From Promethearchaeota archaeon (GTDB lineage: Archaea; Asgardarchaeota; Lokiarchaeia; Sigyniarchaeales; SOKP01), in contig JAHPZJ010000028.1 of the NCBI GenBank assembly GCA_019058245.1, forward strand, positions 160,403-224,402: 64,000 nt of DNA. Direction: 5' to 3'. The position numbers and the translations under genes were made by a program. Under the pieces are notes generated by a model, which saw only the letters and a program-made list of their open reading frames with translations, searched no databases and was not told where the DNA came from. This document shows, piece after piece, positions 45,282 through 55,092 of this stretch (the first letter of the stretch is position 1; each line of letters opens with the position of its first letter).

Positions 45282-46325
45282 ATGTCAGAAGTAGTATTGA
45301 AATTTGAAAAATTGACTAAAAAGTTTGGAAACTTTACAGCGGTAAATGGAATAAATTTAGAAGTTCATAGAGGTGAAACTATTGGATTAGTTGGTCCTAA
45401 TGGTGCTGGAAAAACTACAACCATAAAAATGATTGCAAAAATCTTAAGACCAAATTCAGGAAGAATCTTAATAAGAACAGATCAGAGTGATTTAGAAGAT
45501 TTACAAAAGGTATCGAGAACAACCAATCAAATAGGATTTTTAATAGATATTCCTGCATTTTATAACATGACCGCTTATCAACTTCTCAGATATTTTGCAA
45601 ATCTCCATAATTATCCTAAAGATCAGATAGATAAAAGAATCAATGAATTATTAGAGCTTTTTAAGCTAACTGAATGGAAACATGAAAAAGTTAAAAATTT
45701 CTCAAAAGGTATGACACAGAAACTAGGAATTATCCAAGCATTAATCCATAATCCAGAAATTATCATATTAGATGAACCACAGACAGGTTTAGATCCCTTA
45801 GCTCGTGTTGAAATAAGAAGATACATTCGTGAGCTCCAATCTCTCGGAAAAACAGTATTTGTAGCTTCTCATATGTTATATGAAATTTCTGAAGTATGTG
45901 ATAAAATTGCTTTAATTAATTATGGTTCAATAATTGGATTTGACACTGTAGAAAATTTAGCCCATATCTTAAAGACTAGTGAATTGAATTGTGTATTACT
46001 TGAACCTCTTAAACCAAGTGAATTAGAATCATTATTAAAGAAATTAACTGAAAAACTTCATCCATATTTAGATCATGATTTAGATCCTAAGATCTCGATG
46101 ATCCCAATTAAATATTTTCCTGAACAACAAGGATTAAAAATTTTCTATGATGGACAAAATAAATCAAAAGGAGAAATTTTAAAGATCCTGATAAAAGAAT
46201 TTGAAAATGATTTTACCGTGATATCATTTACTCAGCCAAAAACATCTCAATTGGAAAGAGTATATACGGAGATGGTAAAAAATAATAAATTAAACAATGG
46301 AGTTGTAAGGAAAAATGGAAATTAG
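45282..46325 (+). CDS. ABC transporter ATP-binding protein (module B)
   Basis: A 347-residue paralogue of the module A ATPase. Walker A GPNGAGKTT, the signature FSKGMTQKLG, Walker B IIILDEPQTGLDP and the His switch ASHMLYEIS are all present, followed by the same kind of accessory C-terminal domain (EPLKPSELESLLKKL, GLKIFYDGQNKSKGE). Its 3' end overlaps the permease gene by 11 bases. It is divergent from the PadR-like regulator. Confidence 0.93.
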   Translation: MSEVVLKFEKLTKKFGNFTAVNGINLEVHRGETIGLVGPNGAGKTTTIKMIAKILRPNSGRILIRTDQSDLEDLQKVSRTTNQIGFLIDIPAFYNMTAYQLLRYFANLHNYPKDQIDKRINELLELFKLTEWKHEKVKNFSKGMTQKLGIIQALIHNPEIIILDEPQTGLDPLARVEIRRYIRELQSLGKTVFVASHMLYEISEVCDKIALINYGSIIGFDTVENLAHILKTSELNCVLLEPLKPSELESLLKKLTEKLHPYLDHDLDPKISMIPIKYFPEQQGLKIFYDGQNKSKGEILKILIKEFENDFTVISFTQPKTSQLERVYTEMVKNNKLNNGVVRKNGN

Positions 46326-47169
46326 AAAAGATTACTACACTGGACTAAAACCTGTACTTTATACTATTGTCTTTGAAGTGAAAAAACAAAAAAAGAAGTT
46401 TTATGTCTTTGTTGGAATTACAATCCTAATTGCTTTTTTGGTAGGCTATGTTTTGATGTCAATTCCAAATAATCTTCTCCCTGACACACAACTAGATTTT
46501 TTTATAAATGGTTTAGGATTTATTTTATATTTAACGTTATTTGCTGCCTGTTTGTTTTTCTCAGGAATAATATGCTCTGAATATAGTAAAAAAACGGGAT
46601 TTATTGTTTTTCCTAAAATAAATAAATATAAGTTAATTTTGGGAAAATATTTTGGAAATCTGACATTAGTTGTAGCAATTATAACTATTTATTACTTATT
46701 ACTTGCACTTTTAGGATTTTATTATTATGGAGGTCCAATTAATACTCTTTTATTTTCTTCATACGCTATCGCAATATTATACGTAATTGCATTAAGTAGC
46801 TTCGTAACGTTTTTTAGTTCATTCATGAGAAGTGTTGTTGTGACAATTATCGTTACTTTTCTTATTCTTTTTATAGGTTTTAATATCGCAGATGGGATTG
46901 TTCTATTAGTACTCGGGGATAAATTTGAACCATTATATTCTCTATCGTATTTAGGAACTCTCATAACAGGAATACTTCATAGTCCATTCCCAGATCCTAG
47001 ATATGTTGAATTCACACTCGGTGGCGGGGATGGCGCATTTGGAGGAAGAGAGTTTACAATTGGTCAATGGATAACACCTTCTATAGGGATGGGAATCACT
47101 TTGCTACTTATATACATTATAGGTTTCTTTTTATTAGCAGCAATTCTATTTAAAAGGAGGCAATTGTAG
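46315..47169 (+). CDS. ABC-2 type transporter permease (module B)
   Basis: A 284-residue protein with six hydrophobic helices, the first at about 29-50. It has the GIICSEYSKKTGFIVFPKINK loop (in part: SEYSKKTGFIVFPK) corresponding to AEDFHRQTGNLLFPK in module A, and PDPRYVEFTLGGG followed by QWITPSIG. These shared landmarks show that the two permeases are paralogues. The overlapping start with the ATPase and 2-bp gap to the next gene mark one operon. Confidence 0.85.
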   Translation: MEIRKDYYTGLKPVLYTIVFEVKKQKKKFYVFVGITILIAFLVGYVLMSIPNNLLPDTQLDFFINGLGFILYLTLFAACLFFSGIICSEYSKKTGFIVFPKINKYKLILGKYFGNLTLVVAIITIYYLLLALLGFYYYGGPINTLLFSSYAIAILYVIALSSFVTFFSSFMRSVVVTIIVTFLILFIGFNIADGIVLLVLGDKFEPLYSLSYLGTLITGILHSPFPDPRYVEFTLGGGDGAFGGREFTIGQWITPSIGMGITLLLIYIIGFFLLAAILFKRRQL

Positions 47170-47171
47170 AA

Positions 47172-48140
47172 ATGAAGCAAATCATACATAAAACCAAGAT
47201 TAGTTTACTGAGTTTATCTCTTCTTGCATTAATTATATTTGGATTGCTTTCTACAACAGTATCTGCTAGTATAAATTATCAAACATCTTTAATGAAGGGA
47301 ACAGAAATTTTTACAGTAAATCAATATGATGATAATAGATGGAAAAATACAGTTAATTCGGTTACTAATCCCAGCGACTGGTTTGAGGGGAATACCAACA
47401 TCACAGGTGCTAAGAGTAAGGCAACAATTAAAGGTTGGAACAGTGTCGAATGGAAAACCTATGACGTCTTGTTGAATTTATTTATGCTACCATACTTTAG
47501 TATCGAGGAAATTGCAGGGCTCTTAGGAATATTGAAAACATTTGGATATAATGAAACTACGATTAATGATAATTATCCAAATTCTTATAATCTATGGTAT
47601 GGTTTGCGTTCAGTCTGGAATTTTACTATTGCAGATTTTGAGAACTCACCAAGCTATAATGATGGAGTAAAAGTATTGCGGAATCCTCTAAAATTTAAAA
47701 CTATTTTAGACGACTATAATGATTTAGCGACAGAGCTTAATCAGATAATAACTCTTCAACTTGCAGGATATAATTTTCCACTTCTTAATGCGGATGAATT
47801 TCTTTGGCAACTTGTCTTCAGTGGATTAGCAATTGCAAAACCACAATCAGAATATTTAGCGGATTTAGTAAATGAATTGGGTTGTGAAAATGTTACAGTC
47901 AGAGGATCAACCATCACTTTTAATCGTCATGGAGAGACTGATTACACTGCGATAGTTTCATATGGTGAAAAAGGAACAAGGTCTTCATTTTCAGTAAAAG
48001 ATGACAATGAAAATACAATATTCAAAATTGAAAGTTCAAACTCAGAGTGGATATTTTACACAATTTTAATTATTATAGCAATTTGCTGTGTTATATTGGT
48101 TGCTTATTTTATTATTAAAAAAAGAAAACCAAAATTGTAA
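47172..48140 (+). CDS. Secreted, C-terminally anchored protein in ABC operon
   Basis: A 322-residue protein with an N-terminal signal peptide (hydrophobic stretch about 10-32 ending TVSA), an extracytoplasmic domain (about 33-290) and a C-terminal helix (about 293-315) with a KKRKPKL tail. The domain includes NQYDDNRWKNTVNSV, a WFEGNTNITGAKSKA segment and VTVRGSTITFNRHG. I do not recognise the family. Located 2 bp after the permease, it may be the partner or substrate-interacting part of exporter module B. Confidence 0.65.
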   Translation: MKQIIHKTKISLLSLSLLALIIFGLLSTTVSASINYQTSLMKGTEIFTVNQYDDNRWKNTVNSVTNPSDWFEGNTNITGAKSKATIKGWNSVEWKTYDVLLNLFMLPYFSIEEIAGLLGILKTFGYNETTINDNYPNSYNLWYGLRSVWNFTIADFENSPSYNDGVKVLRNPLKFKTILDDYNDLATELNQIITLQLAGYNFPLLNADEFLWQLVFSGLAIAKPQSEYLADLVNELGCENVTVRGSTITFNRHGETDYTAIVSYGEKGTRSSFSVKDDNENTIFKIESSNSEWIFYTILIIIAICCVILVAYFIIKKRKPKL

Positions 48141-48212
48141 ATTCTATTTTTTTTAATAATTCTATTTTTCAAATCTTTAACAACAAAAATGATTAATAAC
48201 TTGATATAATCT

Positions 48213-48371
48213 ATTAAGGTTAATTACGAGAAGCTAATAGAGTTAAGATTCCAGAAATTTTCATTTAACAAGTTGAATATTATTGGCAAAAGAGAAGTGT
48301 ATCTTAAAGTATTTAATAAAAAGGAAGATGATATCATAATTAAAGTGAATTTTGAAACAGAAAATGATTAG
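48213..48371 (+). other. Short frame without canonical start in 370-bp gap
   Basis: A 52-codon frame bounded by TAA upstream and TAG at 48369-48371, reading KVNYEKLIELRFQKF early and EVYLKVFNKKEDD later. The only position matching a start is ATT 48213. The composition is protein-like, but I do not recognise it. It may be a gene remnant or chance. The remainder of the gap (48141-48512) is AT-rich with nothing recognised. Confidence 0.25.
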
Positions 48372-48512
48372 TCTTTAGAAAAATTTAAGGTACCTTTAAA
48401 ATACTAAGTCAGATGTCAGAAATTTTTTGATTAATCACGAATAGAAAATTATTTAAATAACTTAAGTTAAAAAAAATATACTCCTAAATATTATAAAATG
48501 GAGTAGAAAAAT

Positions 48513-50315
48513 TTGAAGAGAAATGATAAGAGATTAATTCTTTTTTTAATTAGTGCCGCTTTCATCATTGGATTCATTCCGCAAACGTTCGTATCAGCCA
48601 ATTACGAATTTTATTTCGCAGAAAACGACGATTCTTGGATCATGAATACTCTTGAACAAAGAGGATTAGATTCCAATATTATTGAAGATATGTATGTCAA
48701 CATAAGTAATAACTACTTGCTTTTTCATAGTATTTTAATATCACGAGATGGCTACATAATTCATGACGAATACCTTGAGGATTTTAAACCATCTGGAAAA
48801 AATAGCTATGATTTGGTTAATGATCCTTATTTACAGCAAATTCACGAAGATAGACATGCAATATGGAGTATAACAAAATCAGTTACTTCCTTACTCGTTG
48901 GAATAGCTATTGACAACGGACATATCAATAGTGTATCTCAAAAATTATTTGATATCTTTCCAGATAAATGGGACCCTTCATTTGGAAATGAAACAAAGAA
49001 AGACATTACTATAGAGCATCTTCTCACGATGTCATCAGGACTACAATGGAATGAAGAACAGGATGCATTTGTTGATTGGGGACCTAATGGTTATACATTG
49101 ACTTATATTCTTAATAAGACGCTTGTTCACGAGCCTGGCACTACATTTGAATATTCTACAGGTAGTATGGACCTCTTAGCGTCAATTCTACAAAATAAAA
49201 CAAATATGAAATTAGCGGATTATGCGCAACAATATTTATTTGATCCAATTGGAATTAATTCTAGTGATGTTGAATGGTTAGAAGGTAATTGGGAATGGGG
49301 AAGTGGTTCTCTTCCTAATATATCTCATGGAGGTTTTGGAATTTATATTACGCCTAGAGCCTTGACGCGCATTGGAGAATTATGCTTGAATATGGGAAAT
49401 TGGAACGGTACGCAAGTTATTTCTGAAGATTGGATACAAAAAGCATCAACTACTCATATTATTCCAGCGGACACGGAATCAGGTATAAGTTATGGGTATT
49501 TGTTTTGGATACGAGACAATTTTTACTCTGGTGTAGGGGCTTTTGGACAACAACTTTCAATCATTCCAGATCTTGACATGGTAGTTACCTTTACTTCTAA
49601 TTTCTACCCAGATGCACTACCACCATATCCTAGCAATATGATTAATTATTATATTATCCCCGCGGCTCTAGCAGAGAATTTGACAATAGCACGTCCAAGA
49701 GATAATGAAGGATTTAGGACAATTTCACCGGATTTCATGATATATGCAGAAAAACCATTTCGAGATACCGCATGGTATTCATTAAATGGTGGTACTAACA
49801 CCACATTTACCAATAATAGTGGTTATATTAATCAAAGTCAATGGGATGCATTAGATACAGGTAATTATTCCCTATCGTTTTATGCTAATAGTGCTGATGG
49901 AAAAACAACATCCAATAAGATACACGTTATAAAAGATATAGATAATCCTGTAATAACAATACAATTTGCGGGTACTAAATTCGGGTCAAAAGCTCCAGAT
50001 TTTTCTGTAAATATTACAGAAGATTTTTTGACAGATACATGGTATACAATAGACAATGGAATAACAAATAATACTTTCTCAGGATTATCTGATACAATCA
50101 ATCAAACTCAATGGGATAGTGCGCCTGAAGGAGATGTAACTGTTGCTGTATATGCTCTAGACATTGCAGGGAATATAGGTTCAGACCAAGCTATAATACG
50201 AAAAGTTTTACCCTCGGTGATTTCAGGATATAATCTTCTCCTACTTACAGGGTTTATATCGATTACTGCAACCATTATTACTCGAAAAATAAAAATAAGA
50301 TCAAAACACAAATAG
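48513..50315 (+). CDS. Secreted serine hydrolase of the beta-lactamase/PBP4 family
   Basis: A 600-residue protein starting at TTG 48513, with a GGAG upstream. The signal peptide is at about 8-30. The class-C beta-lactamase/DD-peptidase-like domain (about 40-390) has SITKSVTSLLVG (SxxK nucleophile), YSTGSMDLLAS (YxT in place of YxN) and a GYLFWIRDNFYSGVGAFGQQ block near the third motif. Two related beta-sandwich repeats follow, each with a WY-N-G...INQ(S/T)QWD pattern, then a C-terminal helix and KIKIRSKHK tail. It probably acts on the outer surface as an esterase or peptidase. Pseudomurein or beta-lactam roles are not implied. Confidence 0.82.
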   Translation: MKRNDKRLILFLISAAFIIGFIPQTFVSANYEFYFAENDDSWIMNTLEQRGLDSNIIEDMYVNISNNYLLFHSILISRDGYIIHDEYLEDFKPSGKNSYDLVNDPYLQQIHEDRHAIWSITKSVTSLLVGIAIDNGHINSVSQKLFDIFPDKWDPSFGNETKKDITIEHLLTMSSGLQWNEEQDAFVDWGPNGYTLTYILNKTLVHEPGTTFEYSTGSMDLLASILQNKTNMKLADYAQQYLFDPIGINSSDVEWLEGNWEWGSGSLPNISHGGFGIYITPRALTRIGELCLNMGNWNGTQVISEDWIQKASTTHIIPADTESGISYGYLFWIRDNFYSGVGAFGQQLSIIPDLDMVVTFTSNFYPDALPPYPSNMINYYIIPAALAENLTIARPRDNEGFRTISPDFMIYAEKPFRDTAWYSLNGGTNTTFTNNSGYINQSQWDALDTGNYSLSFYANSADGKTTSNKIHVIKDIDNPVITIQFAGTKFGSKAPDFSVNITEDFLTDTWYTIDNGITNNTFSGLSDTINQTQWDSAPEGDVTVAVYALDIAGNIGSDQAIIRKVLPSVISGYNLLLLTGFISITATIITRKIKIRSKHK

Positions 50316-50321
50316 TCTTTA

Positions 50322-50334
50322 TTTTTTTTTTTTT
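50322..50334 (+). terminator. Oligo-T terminator after the serine hydrolase gene
   Basis: Thirteen consecutive T begin seven bases after the stop codon, the longest T run after any gene in this window. It fits an archaeal U-tract terminator. Confidence 0.5.
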
Positions 50335-50809
50335 AGTTCTTATATTCTTTATAATCATCTAAAAAGTGAATTATAAAATTAACACTAATCGAACTATATC
50401 TTTCGTATTAATAGTCTGCTTATTGATGGAATTTTCTAAATATAATATTATTTTTCGTATTTGGAACATTATAAATTTGAAATATTAATAAATTTTGAGA
50501 ATTATTATCTCCACTCTGTTTAGAGAATTAATAATTAACTATTGATTTTTAATTATTATTGCTACTTGTTAAGTTGTATTAGTTGTTTATGTTATTATTA
50601 AGAAAAGGAAGCTAAAAATGCATTCCTCAATTTTTTTATCCAAATCTCTTTATTTTTCAAAAAATTTTTTGTTAATAATCTTAACATTAATACATTGAAT
50701 TCTTAGATGTATTATGGTCGTATTATACTGATATATTATCTTATCAAATTTTGTAAATTATAACAAAAACAATAAGTTTTAAATAATAAAAGGGGTTTTA
50801 TAAAAGAAA
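50335..50809. other. AT-rich intergenic stretch
   Basis: About 475 bp with no gene or fold recognised. A TTTTAAATAA near 50777-50786, about 25-33 bp before the next ATG, is a fair TATA-box candidate for the RHH gene. Confidence 0.4.
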
Positions 50810-50971
50810 ATGAAATTAATAACATGTCATATTCCTGAAGCTTATCTTTCCGGAATAGAAGAACTTGTTAATATGAACTTATATCCAAATCGTTCTGAAG
50901 TTATTCGCGTTGCAATACGTGATTTACTTAAAACTGAACTCAGTACGCTATTGAGAAAAGAATCAAAATAA
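50810..50971 (+). CDS. Ribbon-helix-helix transcription regulator (CopG/NikR-type)
   Basis: A 53-residue protein below the usual length cut-off. It reads MKLITCHIPEAYLSGIEELV, then YPNRSEVIRVAIRDLL, followed by a short basic end. The beta strand, helix, NRSE turn and second helix are the standard MetJ/Arc RHH fold, close in pattern to archaeal RHH repressors that bind DNA as dimers. It is convergent with the ZIP transporter gene, with 62 bp between the stops. A metal-responsive role is possible, but there is no metal-binding extension. Confidence 0.85.
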   Translation: MKLITCHIPEAYLSGIEELVNMNLYPNRSEVIRVAIRDLLKTELSTLLRKESK

Positions 50972-50980
50972 TTTTTTTTT
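50972..50980 (+). terminator. Oligo-T terminator after the RHH gene
   Basis: Nine T directly overlapping the end of the stop codon region of the RHH gene, followed by a pyrimidine-rich stretch, between convergent genes. Confidence 0.4.
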
Positions 50981-51033
50981 CTCTCCTTTCTTTTTAATTT
51001 TTAAGATCCAATGAGAAATAATTATTCAAATTA

Positions 51034-51855
51034 TTATAATAACGTTAAACTTATTGCCATAACAAACATTCCTGTAGTAATTCCTAAAATTGATAAGTGT
51101 TCTTTACCCAAAGAACGAGACATTGGTAGTAATTCATCAAGTGATATGTAGACCATGAATCCTCCAACAATTGATAACATAGCACCCAATAAAATCTCAT
51201 TAATGAAGGGAAAAAGAAATAATCCTACTGCCAATGCTCCTAATGGTTCACTAATTCCTGATATAAAGGACCAGAAAAATGCCTTTCCTCTACTATCATT
51301 ACAAGTAGATACCGTTGCAGCAACAGCTATTCCCTCTGGGATATTATGTAATGCTATTGCTACCATTATTAAAAGTCCTAGTTCAAAATCTTTTAAGGTT
51401 CCTATAAAAGTAGCTATACCTTCAGGAAAATTATGAATAAAAACACCAAATGTAACTAATATTGATGTTTTTCTTAATTGTTTTTCTTGAGATAACTTTC
51501 TTCGATGTAGATGACGACGTTGACGACCTGAAGATTGGTCAAGTGTTTCTGTATTTTCTGCTATACAAAGAGTATCTTCGTATTCATAATGATGGGAAAC
51601 ACCAATATCTATTAATAGCATTATTCCCATTCCTATTAGAAAGAACATAATACCCGCAAATGTTCCATTTGATATGATGCCTTCTTGTAATAGTTCTACA
51701 AAAGAAATAAGAATCATTACGCCTGCTGAAAAACCCATAATAAATGAGATGAATTTATTACTTGGTTTTTTGATGATAACAGCAAAGAGACTTCCTATTG
51801 TTGTGGATAAACCCGCTATTGTACTTAAAAGTAAAGCAAGTAAAATAGACTCCAT
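51034..51855 (-). CDS. ZIP-family metal transporter (ZupT-like)
   Basis: A 273-residue protein with about eight membrane helices. Helix IV carries HNFPEGIATFIGT and helix V HNIPEGIAVAATV, the paired metal-binding motifs of ZIP proteins that import Zn2+, Fe2+ or Mn2+. A basic/His loop (GRQRRHLHRRK) lies between helices III and IV. The ATG at 51855 gives the normal bacterial/archaeal length. Confidence 0.92.
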   Translation of the reverse strand: MESILLALLLSTIAGLSTTIGSLFAVIIKKPSNKFISFIMGFSAGVMILISFVELLQEGIISNGTFAGIMFFLIGMGIMLLIDIGVSHHYEYEDTLCIAENTETLDQSSGRQRRHLHRRKLSQEKQLRKTSILVTFGVFIHNFPEGIATFIGTLKDFELGLLIMVAIALHNIPEGIAVAATVSTCNDSRGKAFFWSFISGISEPLGALAVGLFLFPFINEILLGAMLSIVGGFMVYISLDELLPMSRSLGKEHLSILGITTGMFVMAISLTLL

Positions 51856-52069
51856 GATTAATATCTTCTACCTAAATATTAAGAATTGTGAAAACAAATT
51901 AATTATTAAATAATTCTAAGAATTAGAAATGTCTAATTTATTTTACTAAATAAATATTGTGAAATCATATATACAATAATTAACAAATTCTTCAGATTAA
52001 AAAATAATAAAAACTACTTAGCATGAATTTAATATAATAAATAGAAGAGATTTAAGGGAGTTTTATTGA

Positions 52070-52564
52070 ATGAGAAAAATAACTAATGCAGATAAATTGT
52101 TCTATTTCGAAAAAAATTTTTTTACTATGGATGGTGTGTGGATGTTAGAAACTGAAAAGGAAGTAGGGTGGGATACAGCTTTAAAAATTGATAGAGCTGT
52201 TTGGGTAAGGTTAATGAGAATCTTTTTTCGAAGGATTAAAAGATATTTAAAGATCGAATCAACTAATTTAGATGATTTAATTGAGATAATCACTTTTAGA
52301 TGGTCTATAGAAGGCTGGAAGTATGAAGTTGATCAAATTTCTGCCTTTGAAGTGATCATTAATATAAAAGAGTGTCCCTATAAAGCGGTAATGGACAGAA
52401 ATCAAGAACGTCAAGAACTAATTCCATTAATTTGCAATAATATGTGCTTTCCCTTTTATAAAGCTGCTTTTGAAGAATTTAATCCAAAAATAAAATTTGA
52501 AAGAACAAGTTCACTAGGTTTAGGAGATAATAGGTATGATTTTTGTTTTAAATTAGTTGAATAA
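52070..52564 (+). CDS. DUF6125 / ATC-hydrolase-like protein
   Basis: A 164-residue protein with KNFFTMDGVWMLETEKEVGWDTALKID at its start (in part: MDGVWMLETEKEVGWD), followed by VWVRLMRIFFRR. Later it has IKECPYK, LICNNMCFPFYKAAFEEFNPKI and SLGLGDNRYDFCF. These Cys-containing landmarks recall the DUF6125/L-2-amino-thiazoline-carboxylate-hydrolase-like family. No enzymatic role is established. ATG at 52070, with GGGAG 9 bases upstream. Confidence 0.65.
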   Translation: MRKITNADKLFYFEKNFFTMDGVWMLETEKEVGWDTALKIDRAVWVRLMRIFFRRIKRYLKIESTNLDDLIEIITFRWSIEGWKYEVDQISAFEVIINIKECPYKAVMDRNQERQELIPLICNNMCFPFYKAAFEEFNPKIKFERTSSLGLGDNRYDFCFKLVE

Positions 52565-52574
52565 TTTTTTTTTT
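52565..52574 (+). terminator. Oligo-T terminator between convergent genes
   Basis: Ten T immediately after the stop codon of the DUF6125-like gene. The opposite gene ends only 4 bp further on. Confidence 0.4.
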
Positions 52575-52578
52575 AAGT

Positions 52579-54510
52579 TTATTTATGATAAAGTATTTGA
52601 AAATGTTTAATTTGCTTTCTTAATTCTGAGATTATCAAATTCTTTTCTCTTTCAGATATTGAATATTGTTTGAATATAATATCATCAATGTCTTTCAATA
52701 ATCGATCAACGTTTTCATTGGTAATAAGATCATTTGTAATTAATAAACTGTTGATTTTCTCTACTTTTTCTACGATTAATTTCTTAATTTTACTATTAAT
52801 TCCAATTATAGGTAAATGCCTAATCATATATTGATTTAAATTAATTGTAGTGTCTTTTTGATTATTTATTCCATAGATACAATAAAATTGGATTAGAGCT
52901 GAATTTAATATAGCACAAATATACTTTAATTCATCAGATTGACTATGGAGTAATGAATAAATTGATGATGTAAAACAAACATTATCTTCAGTATAAATCG
53001 CTTCTGGTATAATATTATTATGTTTAATCAACAATTTTGGTTGTTTATAATATTCATAGTTATTCCCTTTCAGGATATTTGAATTAATTTCTTCTATATT
53101 AAATGATTTTATTTTTTTAAATTTATAATAAGTGAAATCATTTCTAGCGCTAATAAAAAAACACGAACCATTTGTATCTTTTTTCAAATTTGATTTTACT
53201 AACTTAAGTCCTTTTTCCTCTTCTCCTCTGATCATTTTTGGAAAATCTACAGGATTTAGATAATTTAAATCTCCAACTTTTTCGATTTTTTCAATTAAAT
53301 TATATATTTCCTCATTTGGTTTAATCCTAATCCGATTCATTTCTACTGTATCAGATCCACAAAAGGGACATTTATTCGCAAAAGTATAAACATATAACTT
53401 TTTCGATTGTAAAATTAAAGGACAATTTAGATTAAAACAAATCCTCAATGAATCTACAAATTGATTTGGATATGTAATTATCTTAGTTTTAGGGTAATTA
53501 TAAACCTTTAAGTCTTTTTTTTTATATGTTTTATTGTTTTCATACAATACTATTTGTACTTCATTTGTTGCTGTTTTAAACATCTTAGAACCAATATCAT
53601 AAATTTTTAAGATATTTACTTTAGAAAGAAATTTTTGTCTAAAATTAATATAACTCTGTCTGAGTAGAAAACTTTTTGGTACTAAGAATCCTATTACTTC
53701 TTTACTCCACTCTAAAGCTTTTAATAAAAAAGCACAGTAAATATCCTTGTAGAATATATTTCCTTTTTTCAGAATGTCTTTATCAGTCTGATTTAATATA
53801 TTACCATAAGGTGGATTTCCTATAATTATATCAAATTCGGGAAAATTCGAATTTATTAGACTGTTATTTAATACAATGTTTGATTTCAATATTGATACTA
53901 TTTTTTTTCCTCTTTCATCAAAATTCTCCTTATACCACTTAAGAAGTTTCAATATACATAATTTTACTGCATATTCATTTATGTCATATCCATATAAATT
54001 GTTTAGGATTTGATTCTTGACATTGGCTGCAATTGTGTTTGCATTTAGTTTTTTGATGATGTTAAAAATAATTTTAGCGGAACTTAAAAGAAATTCCCCA
54101 GATCCACATGCGGGATCACATATTTTAAGAGTGAAAAGTAGTTTAATTAATTTTTCTTTAGATCTTATATCGAATTTGTAAATATCATTAATATTCTTAA
54201 TCTTTTTAGAAATTAAATCATTATTATTAAACTTTTTATTAATTAAATGAACTAATGTCTCAGAAACAATAAAATTTGAAATTTCTTTGTCAGTATAAAA
54301 GGTACCTTCTTTTTTTCGTTTATGGTAACTATTTAAGAATTTCTCTTCAAACTCATCGATTAATGGAATTAGTTTTTTTAACTGATGAAAATCATCAGTT
54401 TTTATAGAATTATCAAAAATTATTATGAATTCTTTGAATTTTTGAAAATCTTCTTGATAAGTCATATCTCTATTTTCAAAATTCTTTTGTATATCATCTA
54501 TAATTTTCAA
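52579..54510 (-). CDS. N6-adenine DNA methyltransferase (Eco57I/TaqI-like)
   Basis: A 643-residue protein. KKEGTFYTDKEISNFIV opens the catalytic region, the S-adenosylmethionine motif I is CDPACGSGEFLLS (about 135-147) and catalytic motif IV is DIIIGNPPYG (about 229-238). The C-terminal ~280 residues should be a TaqI-like target-recognition domain; it includes a Cys group (C-x4-C and CPFC, about 375-397) that may bind zinc. No nuclease motif is obvious in the N-terminal ~90 residues and no restriction gene is adjacent, so it may be a solitary methylase. The target sequence is not readable. Confidence 0.85.
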   Translation of the reverse strand: MKIIDDIQKNFENRDMTYQEDFQKFKEFIIIFDNSIKTDDFHQLKKLIPLIDEFEEKFLNSYHKRKKEGTFYTDKEISNFIVSETLVHLINKKFNNNDLISKKIKNINDIYKFDIRSKEKLIKLLFTLKICDPACGSGEFLLSSAKIIFNIIKKLNANTIAANVKNQILNNLYGYDINEYAVKLCILKLLKWYKENFDERGKKIVSILKSNIVLNNSLINSNFPEFDIIIGNPPYGNILNQTDKDILKKGNIFYKDIYCAFLLKALEWSKEVIGFLVPKSFLLRQSYINFRQKFLSKVNILKIYDIGSKMFKTATNEVQIVLYENNKTYKKKDLKVYNYPKTKIITYPNQFVDSLRICFNLNCPLILQSKKLYVYTFANKCPFCGSDTVEMNRIRIKPNEEIYNLIEKIEKVGDLNYLNPVDFPKMIRGEEEKGLKLVKSNLKKDTNGSCFFISARNDFTYYKFKKIKSFNIEEINSNILKGNNYEYYKQPKLLIKHNNIIPEAIYTEDNVCFTSSIYSLLHSQSDELKYICAILNSALIQFYCIYGINNQKDTTINLNQYMIRHLPIIGINSKIKKLIVEKVEKINSLLITNDLITNENVDRLLKDIDDIIFKQYSISEREKNLIISELRKQIKHFQILYHK

Positions 54511-54585
54511 TTTAAAATATTTTATTGTTTATTAGGTATTTTTGTTAGATTTTTATAGTTAAATTAACTAAATATAATAGAGATT

Positions 54586-55080
54586 ATGACAAGTGATAAA
54601 AAGCAAAAAAAAGATTACTACGGAGTAGCGCCCATAAACTCAGTAATAAAAAATGTAAAAAAAGAGTATGATAAAGATCCAAAAGATTGGAGAATAATAG
54701 GTGCAAATGATGATAAAGGTAATACCGATACTTTTATTACCAAAAAACCCAATGCTTATTGGCTAAAATCAAAACAATTGAGTCCATACTCTGCTTTAAG
54801 CATGGGTACTGTCGTTAGAAATATAGATAAAGATATCGATGAAACAGTTGGAAAAAAGATGTCACCTAACGATATGCTTCGCTTATTTGGAATGGTTGTT
54901 CCTATTAATAATGATCAAAATGTTATTGCTACAGGAATTGAAAAATATTCCCAAGAGCATGGAAATTATCTAAAAGAATTGATAAGTGAACGCGATCCAA
55001 ATATAGGGCATATATTAGGAAGACGTGTTGACGAGGAATTTTCAAAAAGGCATCCCCAACGACGCGGTCTATATCTCTAA
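54586..55080 (+). CDS. Uncharacterised soluble protein
   Basis: I do not recognise the 164-residue protein. It is hydrophilic, with no membrane helix or signal. Notable stretches are YYGVAPINSVIKNVKKEYDK, a PNAYWLKSKQLSPYSALSMG segment and a basic C-terminus EFSKRHPQRRGLYL. It is divergent from the methylase gene (about 75 bp between the starts) and convergent with the next gene (12 bp between the stops). Confidence 0.55.
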   Translation: MTSDKKQKKDYYGVAPINSVIKNVKKEYDKDPKDWRIIGANDDKGNTDTFITKKPNAYWLKSKQLSPYSALSMGTVVRNIDKDIDETVGKKMSPNDMLRLFGMVVPINNDQNVIATGIEKYSQEHGNYLKELISERDPNIGHILGRRVDEEFSKRHPQRRGLYL

Positions 55081-55092
55081 ATAAATAGAAAT

